Assembly (NCBI GenBank): GCA_023374045.1
Contig: CM041782.1
Span: 187,692,925 to 187,756,924 of the forward strand
DNA from: Limonium bicolor
Taxonomy: Eukaryota; Streptophyta; Magnoliopsida; Caryophyllales; Plumbaginaceae
Reading direction: 5' to 3'
DNA length: 64,000 nucleotides
Below are positions 33,999-44,764 of the stretch, piece after piece. Each line of letters begins with the position of its first letter. Position 1 is the first letter of the stretch. Both the position numbers and the translations under genes were made by a program. Under the pieces are notes generated by a model that was not told the DNA's origin, did not search any database, and saw nothing but the letters and a program-made list of their open reading frames with translations.

Positions 33999-34709
33999 CT
34001 ATCTAAAGGTTAGGTTTAAACGGCCAGCTTTCATGTGGGTCTGGTTAATGATGGGTGAGGGGGCTGTGTTGGGCTTGATCCTCTTCACCCCATGGTAGAT
34101 AAGTCTAGCTTCTCCTCCAAATATCAGCACATCCCCGATTTCAGGAGGGTCTTGGTAGCAAGGTTCATCCTCCTCTGGTCACCAAATAGGAACTCCGCGT
34201 CGTCTCCAAGTGATATGGACACCACTGGAACTCCTCTGGTGATGGACTATAGAGATTTGTTCTTGTCTTGATGCATCCCAAGCTTACCTTCTTTTCCATA
34301 GAAGTTGATGATGCACACGTCTGAGGTTAGGTCTGAGACGGGCTCATCCTCCAATTCTTGTGCTGCCTTAACTACAGCTTCAATGATGGTCTGCAACTCT
34401 CCTGGCACTGGTGGCACCTCCACCTCTTCATAGTTCTTGGTGGCGTGGTTCCATTTCTTACCTAGGCACATGATCTTCACCTTCATGGTTGAACCGTTCT
34501 TGAAGGTAGGGGTGTAAAAGTTCCCTTCTTTCACTCCTAATTCTCTGATCTTGAGGATCAATGCATACTGGACTGCTTGGGTCAAAAACTCTTGTAATAA
34601 GATCATCCCGGGTCTCAATATCTCACACTTCTCTGGTGGGTGTGGTTTAGCTTCGAAGGAAATGGTGGGTATGGAAAATGGTAAAATAGGAAAATAAATA
34701 TCGAAAGCT
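33999..34709 (-). pseudogene. AlkB-type 2OG-Fe(II) dioxygenase domain inside a gypsy element
   Basis: After a candidate acceptor (TTTTTCATTCAG|C) the frame reads 'FDIYFPILP', then 'EKCEILRPGMILLQEF', 'MKVKIMCLGKKWN', 'VCIINFYGKEGKLGMHQDKN', a TAG at about 34247-34249, then 'VPVVSISLGDDAEFLFGDQR', 'SGDVLIFGGEARLIYHGVKR' and 'AGRLNLTFR', ending in TAG. The iron ligands H-x-D and distal H and the AlkB signature R-x-N-x-T-x-R are all present. It resembles plant ALKBH1-type proteins, which demethylate nucleic acids using 2-oxoglutarate. It runs about 235 codons without host introns, so a spliced copy may have been captured. It sits between gag and protease on the same strand. One internal stop makes this copy inactive as read. 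Confidence 0.85.
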
Positions 34710-35257
34710 GAATGAAAAACAACAATTACTATTAAATGAGTAAGTCAAGGTTCACAACTGGTTTTAGAACGAAAGATGTAAAAGAAAAGAGGGATTTATA
34801 GTTCATCTCATTACAATACGGAGGAAATTAATTAAAGAAGTGAAATGAAACAAAGATCTAAACTTCTATGATAGGAAGGTAGTCCTCACCAGGTGAACTC
34901 GGGTCATCACTCGCTGCTTCGACACAGTCCACCAGGTTGAGAGTCGGTGCATTGCTTGGCCTCTGCAGGTAGTCTGTCCTGGCCTCTATGAATAGTTCTG
35001 GGAAGGGCGGTTGGTAGATGGTCCAGAACCTCCTAAGCCACCTCTACCTCCTCCTCTAGTAGTATTAGTAGTTGGGGCTCTGGTCGCTGACCCGGTCCGT
35101 GGCTTGTAGCTCTTGGAATCCGGGTTTGAGAAGCACTTGAACGATCTGTGCCCCTTCCTGCCGCAGTAGTGGAAAGTCGTAAGGGTTCCATCACACTCCT
35201 TGCCTGGGTGGTCATGCTTGCACTTCTTGCAGAAATACCTTCTTACAGGTTGATTTC

Positions 35258-35326
35258 CTGTTTCAGTTCAAGGTTAGTAACATGATAGCAAAATATAACC
35301 ACAATATAGATTCTAACTTAACTCAC
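35258..35326 (-). other. candidate intron in gypsy gag (69 nt)
   Basis: Minus strand: CCACCTAGGG|GTGAGTTAAG ... CTTGAACTGAAACAG|GAAATC. GTGAGT is a strong donor. Splicing joins 'VHSQPPR' to 'GNQPVRRYFC' in frame. Confidence 0.65.
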
Positions 35327-35537
35327 CCCTAGGTGGTTGGGAGTGGACTGGCTCAACATCAGTATATGAGGGAACCATGGCCTTATCATTCCTCCCCTTG
35401 AAGAACTTTCCCTTCCTCTCATAGTTTTGGGAAGAGTTTCCTCCACTCCCTCCTCCACCATCTCCCTTCCTCTTGCCTAGCACAGAATCCTGATAGGCAA
35501 TGGTGGTTTCACAGTCGTTTGCATCATCAGCCAGTTC

Positions 35538-35605
35538 CTGTCGTTACCATATATGTTAGTGGGGAAATCTTAGCGTACCAGAAATTCCAAAGTCATGTTT
35601 CATAC
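35538..35605 (-). other. candidate intron in gypsy gag (68 nt)
   Basis: Minus strand: ACTTTACAG|GTATGAAACATG ... GGTAACGACAG|GAACTGG. Unspliced, the frame stops at once (GTA TGA) and 68 nt would shift it. Spliced, 'RGMTLQ' runs into 'ELADDANDCETT'. Confidence 0.65.
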
Positions 35606-36523
35606 CTGTAAAGTCATTCCTCTGGTGGATCGAATCATAGTCATGATTCTAAAGTTTAAGCCGGTATGAAATTTGTCCACCAGGTACCTCGGAGCGTAAG
35701 CTCCCTCCTCAATGACAACAAGAAACTCCACACACTTGTTATAGTACTCAACAACAGAGGAAGTCCCTTGCTTCAGCTGCTCGAATTCACTTCTCATCCT
35801 CTTCTGTAGATAGGAGGGATAAAACTTAGCTCTCAGGGCCACCAGGAATGCTTTGAAGTCCAAATTCGCCTGGGCAGTCAGCTCGGCTCTAGCGGTCAGC
35901 CACCATCGATGAGCGGGTCCCTGGAGGAAGTAGGCCGCTATGTCCACTTGGCGATCTACTGGGACACATAGAGAGGTAAAGGCTTTCTGGATCTCATCGA
36001 TGTATTTCTCCAAAGCCTTCAGTCTGGTTGGCCTTTGTAGACTGGGGGATGAAGATCGTTGACCGCTTTCAGCCAGTTGAACTCCCGGGGCCCGTTAGGT
36101 GGTGGCGGTGGTGGTTGTGGAATTTGAGCCTGCTGCTGAGCTAATGCAGCCGTCACAATCTGGGCTATGACCTCTGGAGTAACAGCGTTGGGTCCGTAGC
36201 CTCCTGGGGGACCCACTCCTCTTCCTCCTCTTCGAGCCATTTAGCTGGTAATGACGGTTTTTGTTACTAAGAAATTGTGTGTTAAGTCTAGATATCTACG
36301 TAGTAAAGTTTGAAGTGTTTATAACGTCCCAGGGACGGTGCGTAGATAGAGTGTTCATAGATAAGTGTAGTAATGTAAAGAAAGTAAAGTGAAGTATGGG
36401 GTAAGGATAACGTGCCTTTCTGGAATCCTCACTTACCAATTCTACCCCAATGCCCCGGTTCTAAGTGCACTTATATTCTAAGTATTTCACTTGGCTTGTT
36501 TTCTCGGGTTCAGAGCGTAACTA

Positions 36524-36541
36524 CGCTCTGATACCAATTTT
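36524..36541 (-). other. gypsy primer binding site (initiator tRNA-Met)
   Basis: The minus strand reads TGTTACA|AAAATTGGTATCAGAGC, so TGGTATCAGAGC lies five bases after the LTR end. Confidence 0.8.
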
Positions 36542-39500
36542 TGTAACACCCATATTTAAGGTAAATGCAACGGAAAATAAAATACTACTGGCGTTTACAG
36601 ATCATCGGGTTCCAAACACCCGGTACCAAACCTCACCAATTACAACTTATGAATTACAAACGTTACGGTCTGAACTCGAGAAAAATACAACACAAACATA
36701 ACGTAAAGTAATTAGAATAACTCTTCATAACTCCTAATTCCCATCCCAACCACTCATACTCGTCGTGGCCACCTGTATGAACAATTTTGTAGCTGCAAGA
36801 TGAAACCAAGCAACCCACCCCGAAAAGGGTGGGTCAGTTCACTAGAATGGAATTGACACGATTCTGTAAAATAATAATTAAAACCATAACTCTTAAAACA
36901 AAACAGTAACTTGAAATCAACTCTTAGAAGTAAGACAAAGAAAAGGCACTTCAATACATTCCAATCATAGAGAAAGAGAACAAGAGAAAGACAGAGATAA
37001 ATAACTTTAAAACCAAATCAATCACTTAAGAAGTCACTCCATAAAGTTAGTAAGCATTCATACTGTTAGATTCAGTTCCAATTAGGAGAAGAAAGACCCA
37101 GGTAGTCTCAAAGGACTAGGAATGAGAATAATATCCATAACCCATGGTAGACAGTTTATGCTACCACCACCCAAAAAGTAGATTCCCATAGACAAACATA
37201 CTCAAGAGTGGAATAGAAACAAAGGGAGAGATAGCCCCCACCGCCAGTCAGTTGTCCATATGGACGAGGTATAGCAGACCTCCGCTGCCACCGACCCGTT
37301 CTCGGTCATCGGTGAAAAGTGTGTGCACCAATTAATAAAAAAACTCCATACTTAAGAAGGCTGACCAAAACTCGACTCATGGATGGAATAGTACCCATAG
37401 TCAAAGGAAGAGTTTACCAAGATTCGTTATTTTCCTGTATTCCTAGCTATCCCACTAGATCATTAACTGCACAAGTGCAATACCAAAACACTCAGTCATA
37501 CAGAGTGTAGAGGCATAAACACTTTGCAGTTAATAGCCTAGTGAAACAGCTAAGGTAGGAAGGTACAATAACCATGCAAGTTATACATTCAAGGCTCAGT
37601 TAGTCACACCAAGCTGAGTTAGTCACACAAGTAGTTTTCCTTTTGGAAATTCATTTTAAGCTCAGTTAGCGTTTTTCAAAAATGTTTCCAAGTCTGTTAG
37701 TAAAAGTATCTGAGTACGAGAAATCGTACCTGGTATGAGTAGAAGCAGTAACCAACCGTGAATGTGCGAACTTCCACTAATAACCTATAATTAAGGTGTT
37801 TCAAGTTTTGATTAGCTAAGGAACTTATAATGCTAAATATCTTTTATTCTTACTGGTTTATAGTTTTCTGGTTTACAATTATTCTCTCATAAGGATTTAG
37901 GCTAGGTTCTATTAATTAAATCTTCCATTAGGCCCATTTCAATTAACCTGGAATGGTTTAGGGTTTTGTCCTGAGAGTGGCCCAAGTTCTCGTTGAATGG
38001 TTTTAAGTGGGCTTTTGGAGTTCATGGACTTAGGCCCAGTAGGTTAGCCCAAGTCCGTGTTACGTTTTTGCTAATTGAGTAAATTTTCTAAAAAAGGTTT
38101 CGCGAGGTTTGGAATGTGCAACCATGAATTAGTTCCGGGTTTGGCTTGACCATCTACTCTATTGAATTTGTATGTTTTAAGTGTACACTTAATTTTATTT
38201 TAGTTACTTACACTTGATCATAGGTTTAGCATAATCAAACTCTTAAGTTACAGTTGACTAATTTACTTCAATACCTGATTAAAGTTCCAAGGTTTAGGAT
38301 ATGTATTTCTCCTAATAGTCCACCTAGATGTCGCATTATCATTTAATATTTTAATTGTTACGTATGAATTAGGTTTACTCTAATATTTTCCTCATATTAT
38401 ATTTCCTATAAGGTATGTTATTCCTTTCATTTATTTTTAATGTATATATATGAGGATTTATTCAAGACATTCTTTATGTAGTTTTATTGTATTTAAGTAT
38501 TCCTATTAACTTGTACACATACCTACATCCAATATATGATTTATAATATAAAGTATTTTCCTTTGTTTCAATTCAGTATATTAGTTTCTATAGTATATAG
38601 TTAACATAAAAGTAAGTTAATTTAATTCCTTGATTTAACCTTAGATAATCTTTTATTTCTTTGTTTCTACTCAAAAGTTTATACCTAAAAATGTTTATTA
38701 ACATTCGGTATAAAATGTTAGTTCAGTATTCTTATATTATTTCCAACCTATAGAGTTTATTATTCCACTATACTTTAATTTTCATTACATTAAAACCATA
38801 TACCATAAGGTAACTTATAAAAATTTCAGAAAACAATTTTTAGACCTATTTCCTGTTGTCTAAAAATTCTTAAATTTAATATATAGTAATTATGATATTT
38901 TAGATATATTATAAAAAATTTATTTCATAAAAATCTCTTTGTTAATTATCTAAATTCATAATACTCATAACTTACAAAAATTATAACTTATGTTTAAAAA
39001 CTCAAAACCCATATTAATTAACATGAAAATAAAGTAGATTTTTCTAGGAATCTACGGTTAAAATTTCGTGTCAAAATACATTTGAGAAGGACATTAAATA
39101 AATCCAGCAAGTTAGAGTATTATTCTGTTTTTTATTAACTTAAACATTATTAATCTCCTATGTTTTAATCTCGGCCGTCCATCCTCATAACCTACGATCG
39201 GACGACTCAATTTTCGCGAGTTCATCAGATAATCCCCAAAAGGCTATGAATGGGATTCGATCGATTCCTCTCAATCTACAGAACGAAATTCAATGATTTT
39301 TGTTTCGTTAGACTCGAAATCAATGACGATTCCAACAGTACCAATTTTATGATTTATGATGCAAAGCTCTGGGAAAACGATTTTGGGTAATTTGAACCTA
39401 GGGTTTATACGGTTTCAGTTTGAATTCGACAAATTCTCTTGATGTAATGGGTTATAGGTTAAATTGATAGGTGGGTATGTACGGGAATACAAAAACGAGT

Positions 39501-40886
39501 GACATTATCGGAGTAATTTGATCGGAAACATACCGAAGATGTGCCGGTAAGAGAAATCTGATTCGGTTTTCTAGAAAACTCTTGACTGTACGAGTGACTG
39601 AGGGTCGAACTTTGTAGATCTATAAGATTCATTATAAATCGAGTTAATTTATGGTTTTAGGCTTAATCAATAGAGGACGTGTAGCTCTATAAAATGATAG
39701 AAAGGTCTTGATCTAATTCATAATACACACAGATACATCTGAGTCAAAATATTAGAGTTTATACCTTGAGTTTTTTTAAAAAATTGGTATTTTATGTGAA
39801 GTTTAGGTAGGCAACTTCACAGATCACCTCGTGCCAACTGAGAGCGATTTGATCCACGAAACCTATCACAATTTAAACTATACATGTAACTCTAAAAACG
39901 AGTTGAAGAATCATTGGAATTGATGAACTAGGGAGGAAGTTACAAAATCTCACAAGATCTGGGTTTACCTAGTCGATTTATGGATAATTCTTGGGCAAGA
40001 ACCTGACGTGATTGAGTTGGGGACTTTAGACGCTTCGATCTTCCAAACAATTGAGAACTAGCTTGGATTCCTTCAGAAGAATTGTATAACAGTTAAAGAT
40101 CTTTAAAACAAGCTATGGTTCGTGAATTTTGATGCACGAACAAAGAAGATATGATAGGGCAAAATTTACATTACCTTTATGAATTTCTGGGTTTCTAGGT
40201 TTCCGGAACTCGGGGTGGCAACTTGAGATCGATTTTGTGATTAATGTGGGGAGAGTTAGGTCAAGTGTGAGTAATGGTTAGAAAGTAGAGTTGTACGAGA
40301 ATAAAATGTAGAAGACGACACTAAAAAAATGTGGAGTATTAGCTGAGAAATAAGAGTCTGGAAATGGGGTAACGTTCAGATAGTTGCTGAGAAGACTTAA
40401 TCATTTTTTGTGGGAAACTGGCTGGGCACGACTCTCGAGGTGGCGGCTGAGTTAGAAAACCCTAGCCACGTCAGCAAGCTTCAAAATTTTGGCTCTAAAC
40501 TTCATTATATCATAACTTTGGCTAGGATAATCTGTTTTTAACATTCTTATTATCAATCTTCTTGGTTTTCCATAATAATTTTATTGGTATAGGTTTCATG
40601 GAATGGTTTTACCATTCTAAAAAAGTCAACCCTAGCAAGGCTTAAGAAGCTTTAAGGTTTCTATGATTTTATAGTGACTTTTATGATTCAAATCAATGCT
40701 CTAAATATTTCTAAAATCTTTATAATATAATTGGAGTGTCTCAAAATTTTTCCAAGATTTATTGACTTATAAATCTTATTAGTAAATTCATAATACCATA
40801 TAATAATTAAATGTTTAATAGTATTATTTATGGTTTAATAAAAGAAATCCCCTAAATTAATTTAGATAAATTTATGGGGTATTTCA
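36542..40886 (-). repeat. 5' LTR of the AlkB-bearing gypsy element (4345 bp)
   Basis: Plus-strand ends TGTAACACCC...ATGGGGTATTTCA (minus TGAAATACCCC...GGGTGTTACA) are shared with the solo LTRs at 1302, 52976 and 59623. The PBS adjoins its left end. The LTR is AT-rich with no coding capacity. Right flank TCTTC (40887-40891) cannot be paired because the other LTR is missing. Confidence 0.82.
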
Positions 40887-40996
40887 TCTTCAACATAGTC
40901 GCTTAACTCTTTCTGCTCCATTACAATCTCATGAAGCATTGGCGAATCTCCTAGACCAGCAACGATGCCTCCATCTTCATCATAGCTAGGGAAAAC
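40887..40996 (-). pseudogene. exon fragment cut by the gypsy insertion
   Basis: After a candidate acceptor (CATTCCATTTCTAG) the minus strand reads 'VFPSYDEDGGIVAGLGDSPM' and on to 'EIVMEQKELSDYVED' without a stop, ending exactly at the LTR junction. The acidic, well-formed composition suggests real coding. It may be the C-terminal exon of the CACTA element's own protein or of a captured host gene. I do not recognise the family. Confidence 0.35.
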
Positions 40997-41947
40997 TGCT
41001 AGAAATGGAATGGTGTACAGAAGTCATAATCTTTGTTTGTAATTTGTGGTTGTGACCAGTTATAAACATTGAGAACCTGTGGTTCTTAGACATTATACTC
41101 ATTTTACAAAGATCTGTTGTGATTCGAATATTGAGGTTGTTCACCAAATGAAGATCTTTATAGTATTGTGTTTCTTGTTTGTTTATGTTTAATGTACGCT
41201 ATCGTTTGGATGCTAAAAAAATGATTCATTTGGGTATATTGTAATTATATGCCCAGTATGAATCTAATCTTTTTTTTTCAAAATAAAAGAACAACGGGGG
41301 CAACTTATCAATTACCTCTTTTGTTTTATATCAACGGAGGAGGAAAGGAAAGTCGTCTCTATATCTTATTCTCTGCACAAATCAACTGGGGCGAGTTATA
41401 AATTGTTGCCTCGTTTGTTTTACATCAACGGGGGCGAGCAAGTTAGGTCGACTCTGTTGTTTATCCTATAGAGAAAACAACGGGGGCGAGTTAGAAAGTT
41501 TTGCCTTGTTTGTTGTATGTCAAAGGAGGTGAGCAAGTTAAGGTCACCTATGTTGCTTATTCTCTACACGAACAACAGGGGCGAGTTAGGAAGGCTTGCG
41601 TCGGTTGTTTTATATCAACGGAGGCGTGCAGGTTGTGTTGCCTCCATTGCTATGGTGGGAGACAACTAAACAGAGGTGACAAAAGTAAGTTGCCACGGTA
41701 GTTTATGAGCAACAGAGGCGAGAGAGGGCTTGCCTTGGTTGTTTAAGATCAATAGAAGCGAGTTATGTTGCCTCTGTAGGTTTAATCAACAGAGGCAAAG
41801 ATTTTTTTCACCTCTATAATGAATTGGGGCAGCTTTTTAGAGGCGACCTTGAGGAAACTGTTTACTCGCCTCTAAAAGTCTATAAAGGCAACTTTTTGAT
41901 TTATAGCGTAACAAAAGTTGCCTCTATAGATCTTATATGTAGTAGTG
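40887..41947. mobile_element. right end of a second CACTA transposon
   Basis: Subterminal repeats GGGGCGAG / GAGGCAACC / GTTGCCTC in both orientations fill 41290-41930. The element ends at 41947 in TATATGTAGTAGTG, the reverse complement of a CACTACTACATATA terminus. The following bases are TTT. The repeat block at 10100-10670 shares the motif and may be its other end. Confidence 0.7.
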
Positions 41948-44764
41948 TTTATTGGAAATGAAAACCTAATCACAACTCCTATCTCAACTCTGGATTATAT
42001 CACGAACCCTTCTCACTCCCTGCTCCTCTCTCCATACTCGAAGAAATAACCAAACCTGATTTCAGGATACAATTATATTGTTGTGGGTTGGTCGACGAGG
42101 TCGCCAACGGAGAGGCGCAGCGATTATATGTTCCTCCTTCACCGTTTAGGGTTTGTTGACAATTGGGAGAGACGCAACTAGATAGATACTGCTTGTTCGT
42201 CGCTGATGAAGAAATAGTTGGTCGAGGTCACCGCAAAGAAATCGCTGGTCGAGACGAGAGAGCCGTGAGGTTTTGGTGAAGAGGAAGTCTCCAGAGAGCA
42301 GTGGGTATAAGGAGTTTTGGTATTTTATTTCAAATGTGATAAATAGATACTGCAAATAAAATCCCCAAAATATAGTAACAACTTTATCTTTATTTGACTA
42401 TTAGTAGTAGATCAAATCTGAATCCTCTATGTATAATTTTTCTAATCCAATGGCTACTAATGGATCCATAATCATCCAGGGACATTTTTAATCCTTAATA
42501 TAATTATGAGTCTTCGTTTTTGCAGTCAGATTTTTAATTGATGCACAGCATTATAAAAAATGTGCAGCTAGTTTTTTAGAATTTGCAGCTACAAATACAG
42601 TTTTTTTGAAAATTTCCAATCATTATGAAATATGCATTTAATTTTTAGAATTTATAATCATAAATTTAGTTATATTCTTAATATAAAATTAGACAATAGA
42701 GACCCTAATATTAAAAAGTAAACAGAAAACTAGATAGTATCTATTTTTTTCAAAAAAAAAAAAGAAAAAAAAAATGAAGCCCCTAAAATACTTTCCTATA
42801 CTACTCTCTTGTACAAAAAAAAGTAAAAAAATTACAAACGTTTCGCATAAAAACAAAGCGGACACCTACATGAGAAAATTGAACCGATTAATACACTTGT
42901 CCGTAATTTTATGGCCATAACCGATACCAATATGAAAATTGACTCAATCAGTAAACTTATCCGTATTTTTATGACCGTAGCAGATACACAAAATTGAATA
43001 TAGAGGAGTCCGCTTTTTTAGGTGCAATCAATTTCTAAGCAGTCCGGTTATGTGAAAAATGAATCATTTCATGTTAAGATTTTTTTTATTTGAATGCACT
43101 AAAATTATGGGTTTATTATAGATTGATGAGTTACATAAAAAAAATTAATATGATATAATGTTTTATTTGAAAAAATATATGTCTATCTATTGATATTTTA
43201 TATTTTGCTACAAATTCTAATAAATTGATACATATTTATGATTACAAATTTTAAAAATGAACTACATTGATTTCAAATTTGTATAAACTAAAAATTGAAA
43301 AAAAAAACTATTCAACTAATGATTGCAAATTCTGAAAAAAAACTAATTTATGATGATTACAAATTCTGAAAAACTGATTGCATATTTTTATGATGATTAC
43401 AAAAACTAAAAAACTAATCGTAAAATACAGTCAAGAATGTGAAATTAGAACGTGGGGAGAGACAGTGTGGATATATATACCGATTATGTTTTTTTACAAC
43501 TACGAACTCTGAAATAGTATACTGGTGACTACAATTTAATTTTAAAAATTAAGTGTATTTGTATTAAAATGACTGTGAAAACCATCAAGCTGCAAAATCT
43601 AAGCGAATATTATTATTCATATGTATATATTGCAAAATTCAAACCGAAAGTCATGGAAAAGAACACACGCGCACTAATTCCTTTTGAAAAAAAAAGGAAA
43701 CACCTACACTAAATCATACTATTATGTAGGAAGTGGTATGTGACTTTAATCAACCACCCACACCCATTCCCTGACTACTGCCACTATAATAAACGTATAG
43801 ATATAATACGCATGGCATGAAAACTGGCAGCGGCGGTGGCGGCTACTGAAGACAAGAAAAAAAGGGCATGCTTAGGCCTTAGAGTCCGTTCTATCAAGCA
43901 TTAATGCTCTTGAATTTGAAACGCAGGTAAACCTGCAATTCCATAAAACTACTTCTGTGAGAGAGAAAATGGGACCCAGCAGAAGAAAAGCCAATAATAA
44001 TATAACACGTAAGACATTCTTGTTCTCGGACGCCATGCTCATTTTCTCACGCGGTGAGCGAACGGGTCCTTAAGAGTGTAGAAAGTTGCATCAACGCGGA
44101 AAATCTGAGGGGCGGGGGTTCCCTTTGCTTTATGTACGGTAGCGGCGGCGGCCTTAATATTGCAGGAGTGCTACTAGCTCTTTTAGGTTTAATTTTTTTC
44201 TATCGTTTTTTATAGGACACGCACTTGAACTTCTCTAGGTGGGGTGTGGATATCATTATGTTCCGTGTTTATCATTTAGAATATTTTAATATCTGTTGTA
44301 TATTAAAATATATTTGTGAGTTAGAATTTTTTTTTTGTATTATATTATATTTGTACATGTGTTATTTTAAAATTAAAATATGCACAAATTAAAAACGGCA
44401 TGATGTACTGTATCTTGCTTTTTTGTAGTGTGTGGTTCAAATGTTACAAGCTTCATTTAGTACTCCTATATTATAATTATCTATTGTGAATGTTATATTA
44501 AATTAATTCTAATTACTAATAATTGTTTATATATTATACAATTTAACCTAATATCTTGAATTTTAAGACACTGAAACAAAATAAATATAAAACTATATTA
44601 TAAATGTAATTTTTATTTTCAATAATTTAATATTTATAATTATAAAATAATCTGAGCGACAGTTTGAAACAAAGAAACACAAAAATAATATAATGTTGTA
44701 TTGATTAAACAAAGATCATACAATCTATATCTATAGACACAAGATTAAAAAAAGAGAGAATTGT
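41948..44764. other. AT-rich sequence without a recognised gene
   Basis: Contains a 60-bp tandem duplication at 42871-42990 ('GAAAATTGA..C.AT.A.TA.ACTT.TCCGTA'), A-tracts near 42750, and a GC-richer island at 43820-44170 (GGCAGCGGCGGTGGCGGC; GCGGGGGTTCCC) that has no convincing frame. It may be old single-copy DNA. I see no RNA gene. Confidence 0.45.

Larger units (their letters stand above)
34890..36240 (-). pseudogene. gag: gypsy gag with two candidate introns
   Basis: 36019-36240 starts 'MARRGGRGVGPPGGYG', followed by a proline tract. After a frameshift, 35600-36013 holds the retrotransposon gag capsid domain ('FLQGPAHRWWLTARAELT', 'FEQLKQGTSSVVEYYNKC'). Removing introns at 35538-35605 and 35258-35326 keeps one frame through 'RRYFCKKCKHDHPGKEC' and 'HYCGRKGHRSFKC', a pair of zinc knuckles with the first cysteine of the second replaced by H. 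The frame ends in TAG near 34993; another frame runs on to about 34866. Gag packages element RNA. Confidence 0.82.
18271..40886 (-). mobile_element. Ty3/gypsy retrotransposon carrying an AlkB domain, 3' end missing, split by a Sirevirus
   Basis: Minus-strand order from the right: 5' LTR (36542-40886), tRNA-iMet PBS, gag (36240-about 34890), AlkB domain (34709-33999), [Sirevirus 33996-20498], protease (20392-about 19880), RT (about 19870-18926), RNase H (18848-18480). Integrase and the 3' LTR are absent because the element stops at the gag-only element's LTR (18270). The gag zinc-knuckle layout suggests a chromovirus (Tekay/Del-like), but no chromodomain can be checked. The AlkB domain between gag and protease is not part of any standard gypsy layout I know. 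Confidence 0.85.

Noticed and set aside
41501..41701. Cysteine-rich plus-strand frame
   Set aside because: It lies entirely in CACTA subterminal repeats.
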